Below are positions 1-12,055 of a stretch of 64,000 nt of DNA, one piece after another. Source of the stretch: Sycobia sp. Sy_11 (Eukaryota > Arthropoda > Insecta > Hymenoptera > Epichrysomallidae); the NCBI GenBank assembly GCA_018907035.1, contig JACCIC010000019.1, positions 835,001 to 899,000 of the forward strand, written 5' to 3'. Both the position numbers and the translations under genes were made by a program. Within the stretch, counting starts at the first letter, position 1. Each line of letters starts with the position of its first letter. The notes beneath the pieces were generated by a model, which was not told where the DNA came from, did not search any database, and saw only the letters and a list, made by a program, of their open reading frames with translations.

Positions 1-476
1 ATATATTTAAATAAGGATGAAATAAAACGCATGAAAAATGTCTAAAAAGTATACAAGGTGTCGCCCTTGCACGCCTGTTCTTCGCACGAGGCAATAACTG
101 ATCTGGAGTCCACAAATACAATAATCCATAGTCTTGTATCTTAGGAACTTCTTCGTTGCCATGGGCCAAGGACTCGTTTTCATGGACAATTGCTATCGCA
201 AGATTGCTATATATATATAGATGGAGGGAACGTAAAACAATTTCTATTTTGGAAACGATTTAATTAAAAAAAAAAGAAGAAAAAAGGTAAATAAATAAAA
301 TCTTTATATGCGTAAATTACACAATTTACGCCCTTGAGAAAAAAAATTTGTATATAGAAAATCGTCGATCAAATTCTCAACCTTGGCTTCGTATTATTAT
401 TGTGCCATTAAAATCAATGGCACTAAACGTCCCCCTCTCCATGATTCTCTATTATTCAAGTCAAGTTCATTTTCGC

Positions 477-481
<5 letters not shown>
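1..481. other. AT-rich non-coding stretch
   Basis: This stretch is AT-rich, with short A runs and a small (TA)n near 210. Its reading frames are short and interrupted. No splice, promoter or RNA-gene signal was found. Confidence 0.6.

Positions 482-540
<59 letters not shown>
482..540. repeat. (CT)n microsatellite
   Basis: A nearly pure CT dinucleotide array of about 59 bases with one A interruption at 531. It opens the CpG-rich block 482-1306 and is the first of a CT / CT / GA trio with the arrays at 792 and 1107. Confidence 0.95.
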
Positions 541-791
541 TTAATACACCGGTCCATCGTGAATCCTTCAAGCACACATATACACACGGTATCGAGAATC
601 CTTCACCTTGTCCTAGACGTCGACTCCTCCCAATCCACGCCCCCCGACCCTCCTTCATCAAGACGTGTACACGCCTAAACAAGAAGCACGCGCCGTCTCT
701 TCCGGCCACGCGCAAAGCGCGAGGGCGAGACCGAGCGGCGGAAAAATTTATTTCCCGGCTCGCGGCCACGGTCCTCCTTCCTCCCGTCCAG

Positions 792-855
<64 letters not shown>
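792..855. repeat. (CT)n microsatellite
   Basis: CT array of about 64 bases with one G interruption near 798. It lies about 250 bases from a (GA)n array of opposite sense, so the pair could fold back in single-stranded DNA or RNA. Confidence 0.95.
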
Positions 856-857
<2 letters not shown>

Positions 858-1104
858 GCCTCTCCCCCTCGCTCCCGCGCACTCTCTAGTACCGATATCG
901 ATTGCGCCGCACGTCGCCCGACGCAATATTATTATACACATTGCCGAGTACCTCGGTCGCCGGGGTTGCCATGGGCACCGCGGCGGTCGGCGCGCATGCA
1001 CCACCCCATTGCACCCGCGGCGGCAGCGGCGCCCACCCGCGAGAGGCCGAAAGACCTTGATCCTGAACGCGGCGGCGGAGGCGGCGCATGCACGAGTTCC
1101 CGGT

Positions 1105-1106
<2 letters not shown>

Positions 1107-1136
<30 letters not shown>
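1107..1136. repeat. (GA)n microsatellite
   Basis: Pure GA array of about 30 bases, inverted relative to the CT arrays at 482 and 792. Confidence 0.95.
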
Positions 1137-1139
<3 letters not shown>

Positions 1140-1306
1140 GAGACTCCTCTAACCTCCGCGTCCTCGCCACCACTTCCTCCCCCCCCCTCCCCCACACACA
1201 CACATTTCCCACACGTCGGGGGCGCGAGAGAATCGCGCGAGGATACGGGGCAGAACCGTTGCGCGGGGACGACCTTTGCGAGTCGCTTGGAATGCGTACA
1301 ATTTAA

Positions 1307-2700
1307 TGAACGCTTAAGCGCGCGTTAAAGGTCTCGCCGATTGATCGTCGGGAAATTGAAAAAAGTTCCAAACGTGCTCTTGGCGGCGTAAAAAGAAACG
1401 TCATTCGCTATCGGCGCGTGAGAAATGCGCGTCGGGAGGTCTTCCGTTTTAGATGTCGATGATATACGAGACGTATGGAAAGCGTACGGTCGAACTTTCT
1501 TTAAATTAAAAAGCGTAAATTTTTAGTACGCGTCTTGCCAAAATTCGAGCCGAATAAATTAATCAATCGGATGACAGCTTTAGAGATCGGGAATAATGAT
1601 TTTTTATTATTTTCTTAAGGAGAATTTCGATGATAGACTTAGTCGTTGATTAAAGTCGTCAATGTTCTCGCTCGGTCTAATCTCCAACAGTTAAAATGTG
1701 ATCTCATTGAACATATTTCACTAATTCGAATAGTTACCAGTTTAGAGTATATTGTTTATATTTGTAAATTGCTAGTTTCAAATAAATATATTCACACGTT
1801 ATTCACGTCAATTTAGTAAAAAACCCTACAGCACTAGGAATATTGGTCAATATGTGCTCAGGCGAATAAAGAAAAAAATTGATTTTTTTTGACAACGATA
1901 ACGAAATAAACATTCGATTGTATTTTCATGTAAAGCTCTTCAATAAATCATCCTACAAATGCCATAAATATTCGAAGCAAATTAGAAATTATCGAAATTT
2001 CAAAAATAAGCGTGAAATAAAACCACTCTCCCTCCCTCTCTCTCACTCTTTCTCTCCCTCACCCTCACCCTCCTCGAATCGTCCGCTCTAAATGCTCGAA
2101 TGCTGAAGGGACTCGACGGTGAATTATCCCGACGATCCGCTCGTAACCGGCTGCATAAATTCGCCAATACATAAAAAGATACATCTCTTTAAACTAAGTC
2201 ACGGTCGCGACGACGGACTCTGGGGCGCGTTAGACGCCCCCCCCCCGGCCCGCCACCCTCCTCGAATCCACCCAATAAATAACCGCCTCCTAATCGCTAT
2301 TATTTTACGACCCATAAAGGAAAAAAGTGTCCTTTACGCGCTCGACCCTCCGAGCGTACAGCGCCGTGGCCGCCGCCACTCTCCCATCCTCCTCCGCTCC
2401 TCATCCGTCTCTCCCGCCGCGGCCCAACACGAGAAGCATCCGCGCGCAAAAGCGGCCGCGCCGTCGACTGCGGATGAGAACTGCAGGGCGTTTAATATTC
2501 AAAACTGCGCTCGTAAAGAGAGAAGAGAAACGGGCCGGGGGTGAATTCGCCCCGAATCATCCCCGATAAAGGGGACGCGCGCGAGATCTTGCGTCGTAAA
2601 CTATCTATATAAATGCCAGAGCCCGAACAAAGAGCGCAAAAACGGCCGCCCCCCCCCCAGAAGCCCGCGATCCCTCGCAAATTCCTGATACCGTCGAGCT
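1307..2700. other. Repeat-poor AT-rich stretch passing into a GC-rich block
   Basis: From 1307 to about 2020 the sequence is AT-rich and almost free of microsatellites. From 2030 it becomes pyrimidine-rich and then CpG-rich (2220-2600). A TATATAAAT element at about 2605 lies at the edge of the GC-rich block, but no initiator follows. No credible exon was identified. Confidence 0.5.
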
Positions 2701-2708
2701 TCGCTTCC

Positions 2709-2711
<3 letters not shown>

Positions 2712-2759
<48 letters not shown>

Positions 2760-2864
2760 GAAAGCTCGCCAGCGTGCTTTTTGCGCAAATTTCTCAGACC
2801 CGTACACACGAGAGGAACACGTGGGGATTCGAGAACGGACGCACGCACCTGTTGCCCCATTCGC

Positions 2865-2904
<40 letters not shown>
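2712..2904. repeat. Two (TA)n microsatellites
   Basis: Two long TA arrays, about 2712-2756 and 2869-2904, separated by about 110 bases of unique GC-containing sequence. They interrupt a CpG-rich block running from about 2220 to 3700. Confidence 0.95.
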
Positions 2905-2906
<2 letters not shown>

Positions 2907-3669
2907 TTCTGCGCGTCTCGCGACGAGACAAAGGAACGACGCGCGCCGCGACGCTCGGCCCGGGAACAAAGCGCGCCCTCCTCGTTCTGCGTCGTCTCCG
3001 TCGCCGTCGGCGTCCCGCGTCCACGATCGAATTAGGAGCGCGGGAGGATCCTTTGTTCGCGAAATTCCCTCGTGCGTGTGCGCGTGTATTTGCGCAGCCA
3101 CTCCGCCAACCCCCTGTCTTCCCACCCCCCCCTCCAGTTGAATTCAAGGTTACGATCGAACAGCCTCCTCCCCCGCCGCAGTCTCGGGGGGTTCTTTCTT
3201 CTGGCTGTGGGGCGGAAGAAGGGAAGCCGTGGAGAAAGTTGGCGAAGGGTGAGAGGATTGACGAAGGGTCTTATCTGGAGCACAAAATGACGGCGAGGAT
3301 GTATATATATATATACGCACACACACATTCATATGCATGTATGTATGTATCTATGCACGTACGTATGTACGCAGCTATTCGTGCATAGTTGGCATGCACG
3401 TCGACCCTTGCGCTTGCGAGACTCCTTTCCTCGAGACGACCCGGCCGTTTGTTCGAGGGGGCGCACGGGGCGGGCGGGGTTGAGCGAGGTCTCCCCACGC
3501 AGAATCGCGAGACGAGGATCGAATTCCGCGCGGCTTGCCTCGGGAGATTCGCTGGAGGAGCTTTTAACGCGCCGCCGTGGGGGGCGGGGGAGGGGGGGTT
3601 CTTTGCGCATTTATATACATTATTTATCGGCGTCCGTCGCTCCGCCCAGCCCCCCCCCCGCACTCGTCG

Positions 3670-3828
3670 ATGCGGCGCGTAAGCCGCGCGGTAACGAACT
3701 CTGCGACGCATCGATATTCGGCGTTGGCCCGTACGGTACGGACGACTCTTCGCTTGGATTTCGATTTGGCCGCCCTGGCCGTTACGGAAACGTTCTCGGC
3801 GTATATCAGCGATACATGCTGGATTCCG
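3670..3828 (+). CDS. Candidate first coding exon, unidentified protein
   Basis: An ATG at 3670 opens 53 codons that end exactly in phase 0 at a good splice donor (CCG|GTGAGTAAT, GT at 3829). The frame is free of simple sequence and lies at the 3' edge of a CpG-rich block, where insect first exons often sit. Its start reads MRRVSRAVTN and its end AYISDTCWIP. If the donor is not used, the frame continues to a stop at 3904-3906. The ATG context is weak (T at -3). No domain or signal peptide was recognised. Downstream sequence turns AT-rich, as expected for an intron. It could equally be a chance frame or untranslated leader; RNA evidence would decide. Confidence 0.25.
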
Positions 3829-3906
3829 GTGAGTAATGCTGCCGATATCGACGGTATTGATACTCCCCGAATTCGAATGGGATTGCTTTGTATTGAATTT
3901 ACTTAG

Positions 3907-4311
3907 AGATTTTTCCCCCATGTGGGAAAGAACTTCCGGTTTTTTAATCAGAACCACATAAGATATCTTCGATATCGTATCGCGCGCTGACGTACGAGCT
4001 TAGCATTTATTGTACTTTTTCTTGTATAGGAATTCATGCATATTATTTTTCTTATGTAAATATTGGTTTATTTATTTATTTATTACTTTCCTGGTATATA
4101 GAAATTCGGATTTTCTCGCTCGGAATGACAGTATTCGAAAATATACTATGGTCATCCGTTATGTTCAGTCCAGTTGTTATGTTTATATATATTCATGACT
4201 TTACGATATATATAATCTGTTCATGCTTAATGAATACTCCCCTTTCGATTGCGGAACAGAAGGTCGATTTATATCTGGAAGAGAATTTGTTATTAGCAGT
4301 GTACCTAGATA

Positions 4312-4374
<63 letters not shown>

Positions 4375-5690
4375 GCTATATGAAGCTAAATGAAAATATA
4401 GCTTGATTAATATATGTTCGTATATAAAAAAGTATCGAAATGTTAGAATGAATGAACAGTATTATATAATAAATAAAATTTCTATTTTATATATACGTTT
4501 TAAAAAATTGAATACAGTTATTAATGGAAAAGAAAAAATGTTTGTCGATACATTTCCTTGAATCAGGTTTTGCATTCTATTAAATGAATTACTCAAATTT
4601 TAATTTGCCAAATGGGAGTTCAAGTTAAAACTTTGCTGTTCGTTAATTAGTCGAAATTTAATAAAAATTTTAAAAGTCCAGAAGAAATTGTCTTGAATAG
4701 ATTTTATTTGTAATTATTCGCTGGATATGAATGAATCCCTCAGTCCAGTATCCCGATAAAAATCCTACTCGAATCCTAAAACACGCGGGCGATCTGCACA
4801 TTAGATGTTACTCAGGTGTCCGCTCTGGATATCAGGATGCGTCCGTAAGTAATATTCGTTCCTCGGTCGTGATTTGCGCCAATCGAGCCGAGCGGCAAAA
4901 ATTACGCCGCGCAGGTATATAATGGCCTTTACGAAAAATTTTAACGAGCGAAAACAAGCCAGCTTTTTCAGCTACGTTTAATGTTATACTTGGCATTGTC
5001 AATAAATTCATCATTGCAAAAATATCGCAATTGCGACATTATCATGGAATATATTCACTTTCAAATGATAATACCGTTGATATACCGTTAAACAAAGTTC
5101 GTTGGAAAAAAGAGAGATACGTGCTTATATTGTAATTGTTATTAACATTGCAATAATCTGAGATTAGGTATATTTGGTTATATTTAGATACACAGAAAAA
5201 TTACAGTTTCACCAAAAAAGTAAGTAATAATGTCGCAGGCCTAACCGAGGGGAGAAGTCTTTGTCTGGCTTTCTTATTACGGTCGATATCGAACTTTAAG
5301 GCGCTGTCCTTATACAGATTTACTCAATTTTATCAGGGCAGATAACTTTTTCCGTTAATGCAGGACGGCGATTAATTTAAATATAATAAATATATGAATG
5401 TATGTGTATATATATTAATTGAAATAATCGTTCGCGTAAATTAGTTTTTTTATCCTAAGTTCAATCATATTTATGATTATCAAGAGTGGCATAAAGCTCG
5501 CTCATGGTTAACATCACGTCAACAGGATAATATCTAAGTTTGATCCTTTAAAGCGCTCCTCTCCTATATAACTTTGACCCTTCTGCATATATATATAGGT
5601 ATTTTACACTCTCGACTTTTCAATCCCCGATGATCATTTCTTTCATCGACTTAACATATATCTCTATATACGCGAGCACTTTTTCTTTTA
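3907..5690. other. AT-rich probable intronic or intergenic stretch
   Basis: AT-rich sequence with one long (TA)n array (4317-4370). Donor-like GTAAGTAA strings occur at about 4841 and 5220, but neither is preceded by a convincing acceptor, so no exon is called. Confidence 0.55.
4317..4370. repeat. (TA)n microsatellite
   Basis: Pure TA array of about 54 bases. It is flanked by an imperfect TAGCTATA / TATAGCTT fold just downstream. Confidence 0.95.
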
Positions 5691-6118
5691 CAAGTCGACG
5701 CTCTCGAACAAAGGATCAAAACTTCTCGAAATCCGAGCGGCGTGCTCTCGCCCTCCGCCTCACCCCCCCCGTTCCCCCCGCCCCAAACATTTGCGGCTCC
5801 GGTGTCGTTAAAATTATATAACTTATAGCAATTCCTCTATCCGCCTCTCTGGTAAAACGATACGGGAATTTACAAACCCCCCGCGCAACCCCGCTCCACC
5901 CCCCTACCCCTCGCCGTTCAAACTCGGCATTAAACCCTCCACCTCGCCCGTACTCTCCCCCGAACTAACCATCCGCGCGCGAGAGGAGTTCGCTCGATGA
6001 TGATAATTTTGCATGTACAAATAACAAGGGTGGAGTGTCGTCAGCGCGCACGCGCGCGGATTATATAAGGGCGCGCATCGTCGGCTCGCATCTCCTGTCT
6101 CTCTTCCCCTTCACCTTT

Positions 6119-6169
<51 letters not shown>

Positions 6170-6374
6170 GGAGAGAGAGAAAGATAAACAGAGAGACTGT
6201 GATGAAGAGTGCTAGATGTGTTACCTACACAAGCTCGACGATAATTATCATATACGATTCGCCGCCCTCGCGACTTTCCCTCGACGTGATACCGCGATAT
6301 TATATCTGTACATTTTTTTATACCGGAAGAGAGAATCGCTTTCTCTCTCTTCCAGAATATACGCTCGCTCTCCC

Positions 6375-6410
<36 letters not shown>

Positions 6411-6800
6411 GGGGCAAGGTCGCCGTCTCCCTGGTAACGGCCGAACGAACAACTACCACCGCGAGCGAGCAAGAGATAGAGAAAGAGGGAGGGTGAGTGA
6501 GACAGAGAGAGAAAGACAGAGAATCGGCACGTGCTTATACTCGCGGCCTAGGCCGTGACTCTCGCGAGAGATCGCCCTGAACCCTGCGCGCGCGCCACCA
6601 CCACCACCTCGACCTTGGGTGGATTTCGAGGTTAGTGTCACGGGAGCGGGAGCGGGGGTGGGAGCTAGAGAGAGAGAGAGGGAGAGAGAGAGAGAGAGAT
6701 AAAGGAAAATAGGGGGTGGGGGGAGGCGGAAGCGATCGTCCGAGTAACCTCGAAAGTTCTATAGTAGTTTGCTGTAGCCCCCCCACCCACTCCTCCCCGG
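5691..6800. other. GC-rich block with alternating GA, CT and GA arrays
   Basis: The block holds (GA)n at about 6121-6178, (CT)n at about 6380-6408, and looser GA runs at 6470-6520 and 6667-6700, so the purine-rich strand switches three times in about 600 bases. Frames through it are RERERE or SLSLSL translations. A TATATAAGG box precedes the first array. Confidence 0.6.
6062..6070 (+). promoter_or_regulatory. TATA-box-like element
   Basis: TATATAAGG sits between CpG-rich sequence on both sides. No clear insect initiator (TCAGT type) is visible 25-32 bases downstream, so this is only a weak promoter candidate. A transcript from here would enter the GA array at 6121. Confidence 0.18.
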
Positions 6801-7640
6801 CCCTTATGTCAATGACGGACAGGTTTGTTTGATTTCGGAATCGATGCTCTCAACAATTTTTCCTCCATAACGTTCGCTCTAAAAGGAAGATAGACGAATA
6901 ATGAAACGGTCATGGAGGAGCGCGATGAATTCTTTCTGGTTTTTTTTTGCATAATTTCTGGTTTGTTTTTTTTTTATTGTTTTGGATATTGTAATAATTA
7001 ATCGAAGTCGATCACTTCTTCCTGGCAGATTATACGTTTATTCTATCCCGACTAAATTCGTGAAATTTCTATAAGAAATTATATTACTCCAGAAACAGCG
7101 TTAATTATTGAATAGCGTTCATTGAGATTTTACTTGGGATTCTTTTAACTCTGCTTATGGGGAAAAAAATTGGATACAGGTTATGTCGGCTTTACTTTCA
7201 CTCCATCAACGATCTCTAGGACGACAATTCGTTACGCAATGACAACAAAAAAAAATCACGCAATCCATATTGTTAGCAGCGGTAACGCAACTCTATTGCC
7301 CTGACAAAATGTATTTTACATTTCCACGATTTTATGTTAAATGTTTGAAAAAAATTTCCTTTAAATAAAAAAAAAAAATAATGTCCATGCCATATTCAAT
7401 GATTATGAGTTAATCTTGGTTTCTCCCGTTTTGCTTTTTTATGATCAATATGTCAAAAAGCGAGAAAAAAAATTCCATTCCTGTTCGGATTACTCGATTA
7501 TCCGTCATATACAGTTCATCACGTGTCCCCGAAGAGATTCCCAATCTCGCCCACTTCTCAGTGCGACCAATCCTCTTTCGCAGGACGACAGCCCCCAAAG
7601 TGCCGCGGATCAATCAACGCCCGAAATCCCGTCTAAAACT
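6801..7640. other. AT-rich stretch without recognisable genes
   Basis: AT-rich unique sequence with several T and A homopolymer runs. Reading frames are short. Nothing else is visible. Confidence 0.55.
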
Positions 7641-7641
7641 G

Positions 7642-7796
7642 TATATATATATATATATATATATGGCGACAAGAGTAGGGAATATATGGAGAAGAAAAAA
7701 AAGTCGAGCGCGAAAAGTCATTCCGCAATCTCGATATATATTTGTCTTGGCACATTTTTCGTTCGCCTCGTGACAGGGTGAATGCCCGCTTGCCCA

Positions 7797-7874
<78 letters not shown>

Positions 7875-8181
7875 TCTCTCTCACTCTCTTTTCCACCCCA
7901 TATCCAGGATCGGCAAACAACATTATAAATACATGTATGATATTATATACATACATATATACGTATATATAACTCGCACGAGGCACGAGCCGAGAACATT
8001 GTTCCCGGAAAACTTCGCCACCTTGGAAATATACGTTTGTAATAATTCCAGTAGAGCGCCTTGGAATTTCTTTCGAGCTCGACTCTCCTTTTTCTACACC
8101 TCCCTCTCGCGCGTAGCCTCTCACTCTCACTCTCTCTCTCTCTCTCTCTTTTCTCTCTCTCTCCTCTCTCTCTCTCTCGCT
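7642..8181. repeat. (TA)n plus long (CT)n microsatellite cluster
   Basis: (TA)n at 7642-7664 is followed by a very long (CT)n array at about 7803-7890 with one G and one A interruption, short TA runs near 7955, and a second, imperfect CT tract at about 8126-8181. Unique sequence between them is CpG-containing. Confidence 0.9.
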
Positions 8182-8481
8182 CTCTCGTCCATAATCTTGT
8201 TACGCACGGATGCTCGGGCGCGATCGCTCGCGGTGAAGGCTAAACGGGGTGAAGGTCTCACGATTCCTCGCCGCCCCTTTACGCCCGCGCGCCCGACGGG
8301 GAGATTCCTATGTATTAGATGGCGGGAAGGATCGCCTTCCACGGCTCCTCCGCCCGCGCGCGCCACGCCGAGGTTGATATTTGACAACATGCACGCGCGC
8401 TCCACCCTCCCACGAGCAGTCGCGGATATTGCGCATTTTAACGAGTACTTATTAGATTGTACCGGCTATGGCTCGGCTGCT

Positions 8482-8519
<38 letters not shown>

Positions 8520-8790
8520 ATGTGAGACGCGAGTATACGGCCGTAGCTGGCGCGCACGTGCCCGGCCTTCGGAGGACCTTTACCCGCGGCTCTCCTCGCT
8601 CGCCGTGACGCGGGCGCTTACATTATTCGCGAGGCACTTTATCTCCGTGTCGCAGGGCACTTATCATGACGGCAGAGGAGAGAAGAGAAGAAAAAAGTCG
8701 TCACCGGATTTCGGCATCGCGGGCGACTAGCGAAAAGCGCCCGGACCAGCGCGCCTTATCTTCGCGCCGCCGGGGAGAGGAATGAGATAA

Positions 8791-8847
<57 letters not shown>

Positions 8848-9159
8848 GAAGGAGCAAAAATTAAGATCGCCCTCTAGATTTTTCCGTATATATATATAGA
8901 AATGCCGTCGATTCCACACCCCTCGACGTCGAACTTAATTTCCTAATCACAAAGCCGAACTTTTCCCACCGACCCACTTGCGCGCGTGGAGCATGGGGGC
9001 GAAAAAGGAAGGCCACTCGCGATCGTTTACCCCGCCGAAAAGTAGGAGCGAAATAGAGCAAAGCTCGGGGGAAGTCGGGGCGAGTATTGAGGGGGGAGGG
9101 GTAGGTGAGCAGTTCGACGGCAAAAAGTAATCCGAGCGCCTATATAACCGGCATAATTT

Positions 9160-9191
<32 letters not shown>

Positions 9192-9411
9192 GGGCATGAG
9201 AAAACGCCCCCCCCCCTCTCCTGTACATGGTCTTCGCACATTCTATTCCTCGCGACCTCGAACACCAAGGCGCGCGCGCGCGTACGCACGCACACACGTA
9301 CACACGCACATGTATGGAAACGGCGGCGAAGGCTTCCGGGTTCAGCATCCAATCGCCCTCCGCAACTTGCGCGCGTGCCGCGTTCTCGCACGCGCTCGCA
9401 TCATCATTGCC

Positions 9412-9470
<59 letters not shown>

Positions 9471-9557
9471 GAGGAAGAGAGATAGAGGTGTTACCTATAT
9501 GTACGTGCAACTGGCGCGGGCTGAAAACGCCCTGTCTTTGGCTTTCGCACGTGTGTG

Positions 9558-9601
<44 letters not shown>

Positions 9602-9700
9602 TTTTACATAAGGATGGATAAGGAGGTTTACATTATTCGAGGTTTTATGTGTGTGTGTGTGTTCGTGTGCGTGTGTATTTGTTATGTCTTGTAGGTCCGT
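8182..9700. repeat. Dense mixed microsatellite region
   Basis: Arrays in order: (TA)n 8484-8515, (GA)n 8795-8844, (TG)n 9165-9192, (GA)n 9413-9466, (TA)n 9558-9600 and an interrupted (GT)n 9649-9676. The intervening sequence is CpG-rich. Frames in the region are mostly array translations. No splice-supported exon was found. Confidence 0.85.
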
Positions 9701-10680
9701 GCTACTGTAATTTCCAGAAAAGAAGTTTCTTGAATCTCATTTATTATGTTATATATTTTATGTAAGACGACATGAAATTCGTCGAACGAACTTGATAGTA
9801 ATAATGTTCTCTTAAAGTAAGCGTAACTGTTAGTTTGCCCCGTTGCTAAAAACATAATTTACCTTATATTCCCGACTTTCTCCCCGCCCCGCAATGTCTT
9901 TCTCTTTCCTCCCCTACACAGATAATGGGATTCGTAAGAATGAATAAATATATATTTATAGGATGACCTCGAGATCTCGGGTCGAGGTCATGGCTGACGC
10001 TACCTCCACCCCTACATTTTCCCCGATTACACACATTTCGCATTTCAAAAGTTGCCCCCGCCCCTCTCGTTTGCCTTTCCGGCAGTGTTACATATCAGAC
10101 GAGAGAAACGGCGGTGTATCTGATATGTATGATATCTATTGTATCGCCGAGAGTCGAGAATTTTGTAAATTTAGATGACGATATTATTATGATTTGGCTT
10201 TAAAATGCTTAAGAACGAAATCTTCAATTTCAATTTCAAGCGTAACGTTATTGTACATTGTTGGCACCGAGAATATCTGTCATTCGAGATATCTACGTGA
10301 AAAGTGAGGTGACACGAAGATCGAATGCGAACCTCTCAGATAAATATATAAATGCAATTGTAATTTCTTTTTAGCTTTCATTCGGTATGCTGCATTTACA
10401 TTAAAATTATCACCAAGTAATGTTGTTAATATTTCAATTCGAAATTCTTAAAAAAAATCTAATCTAATTGTTCTATTTGCAATAAAGTAAATTTTTGTAC
10501 GCAATTCCATTCTTATTCCTCCAAGGATTACTTTCCTAATCATGGTTCAATAGCTTATATTTTAAAGCGAAAATTTCTACATAAAATCTAAATAAAAAAG
10601 GAAAATTTCCCACTAAGATCGAAATGATTGTCATTATTTTTCAAAGAAAAAAAAATCACAACAGTCAAACTCGCTCGATT
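9701..10680. other. Repeat-poor AT-rich stretch
   Basis: Unique sequence lacking long arrays apart from a short TA run at 9946-9957. It contains the hairpin at 9963-9991. No coding signal was recognised. Confidence 0.5.
9963..9991. promoter_or_regulatory. Everted nuclear-receptor half-sites in a 10-bp inverted repeat
   Basis: ATGACCTCGA at 9963-9972 and TCGAGGTCAT at 9982-9991 are perfect reverse complements around a 9-base centre. Each arm contains an AGGTCA-type half-site, everted relative to each other, and the right arm reads TCGAGGTCA, close to the extended half-site bound by FTZ-F1/ERR-type receptors. Binding is inferred from the motif only. Confidence 0.3.
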
Positions 10681-10850
10681 CCTGGGGGGAGGGGGGTAGT
10701 TCTCCGTCTGCGAATGTAGAAATATTTCAGAACTCAGCCGTCTCGTTTACTTCAAATATAAATTAAGCAAGACTTATTTAGTACCGGCCGAGCAACAAAC
10801 TTTATCAAAAAGGCGGAATGCAATTTGTATAGGATAAATAGAAACGTTAG

Positions 10851-10854
<4 letters not shown>

Positions 10855-10907
<53 letters not shown>

Positions 10908-10955
10908 AAGCTCGAATAAAACTCTGAGGGTATTATTGACATTAATACTATGTAT

Positions 10956-10999
<44 letters not shown>

Positions 11000-11116
11000 G
11001 AAAAATGAGAAGGATTTTTTGTAACTGCTCAAAATTCATATTGTAAGGCAGAGTTTCTGTCAAGTCCTCAGAATAATAAAAGACTAATACATCCAGAGTA
11101 CTAGTTTAGGTCTGTG

Positions 11117-11170
<54 letters not shown>
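10855..11170. repeat. (GA)n and two (TA)n microsatellites
   Basis: (GA)n at about 10855-10909 with a GGA interruption, then TA arrays at about 10952-10993 and 11122-11170. The sequence between them is AT-rich and unique. Confidence 0.92.
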
Positions 11171-11175
<5 letters not shown>

Positions 11176-11702
11176 TAATAATAACACTGAGATAGATTCG
11201 AAATCGAAAGACTAACTTCAATTCTACAATGAATCAAGACATTTCATATATCTTTTGCGAAATTCGACGAAAAGCGACGTTGAAAGTCGCTTATTGCTGT
11301 ATATTGTAATTTTAACATTAAGGGAAACTCGTAATTGTCAATACACGAAGAATCACAGAAGAGAGCCACAGACACAATTCGTAATCGAAGTACAAAAAAA
11401 AAAAAACAAAAATTCTGATACGATTACGGCCCTTAATGTCGAGTCGAGAACAGCCACCCCCCCCCCCCCAATTCGCGAATAAATCACGAAATTCTCCCCG
11501 TGCATCGAGGGATCGAGCGTGGGCTTTGAAGAAGAAAAAAAGATGACGAATATAGCATCTATAGATATTGAACGAGCCCATTCCCACCGCTATATAATAT
11601 CCATCGTGCCCCGAGGCTCTCCTCGCTCTCGTCGCTTTCGTCGCCTTGTCTTCCTTCCGCCAACCCCCCCTCCCCCACATCCCTTTCCACAACTTTGCCC
11701 AG

Positions 11703-11733
11703 TCCGTATCAAGAAGGGACAAATTCCCCAACT
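11703..11733 (+). CDS. Candidate 31-nt microexon
   Basis: About 85 bases of almost uninterrupted pyrimidines (roughly 11615-11700) end in TTTGCCCAG at 11702, a strong acceptor. Exactly 31 bases later comes a near-consensus donor (AACT|GTAAGTAA, GT at 11734). All three reading frames of the 31 bases are open; one gives RIKKGQIPQ and another PYQEGTNSPT. The length is not a multiple of three, so inclusion would shift the downstream frame. The signals are strong for such a short exon, but no protein family can be assigned. The chance alternative is an intronic pyrimidine tract with a pseudo-donor. Confidence 0.35.
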
Positions 11734-11840
11734 GTAAGTAATGGCGCCGATCGTAACGCGTACACTCCTCCTCGGACGCGGTGATAATTTTCTCGCTAAT
11801 CAACGGGGACGAGAAAACCCAGTCTCCCGTCACTCCTGAG

Positions 11841-11842
<2 letters not shown>

Positions 11843-11894
<52 letters not shown>

Positions 11895-12006
11895 TGTAAT
11901 CCGATAATTTGTTTCATCCTATCGTCAACGAAATATAGAGTGACAAGCGGAGAAAGGGGACACATATCCTTTATTGCAGGTTCACGAATCCAAGCAATGT
12001 ATATAT

Positions 12007-12044
<38 letters not shown>

Positions 12045-12055
12045 TGTGTGTGTCT
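11843..12055. repeat. (TA)n and (TG)n microsatellites
   Basis: (TA)n at about 11843-11888 and (TG)n at about 12008-12055, the latter interrupted by CGCG. They lie just 3' of the candidate microexon. Confidence 0.93.

Larger units (their letters stand above)
541..1306. other. CpG-rich island with opposed CT and GA arrays
   Basis: GC-rich, CpG-dense sequence containing a (CT)n array at 792-855 and a (GA)n array at 1107-1136. Long frames here are translations of the arrays (SLSLSL or RERERE), so none is called as a gene. The CpG density fits a promoter-proximal or enhancer island, but no TATA box with initiator pair was seen. Confidence 0.55.

Noticed and set aside
348..1106. Long frame with SLSLSL runs
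   Set aside because: It is a translation of (CT)n arrays and its start is TTG, which is not a credible eukaryotic start. The same applies to the many RERERE, YIYIYI, HTHTHT and VCVCVC frames.
4731..4838. Possible exon ending at GTAAGTAA near 4841
   Set aside because: The donor is good, but the upstream AGs (CCCTCAG, TACTCAG) lack pyrimidine tracts and there is no supporting context.
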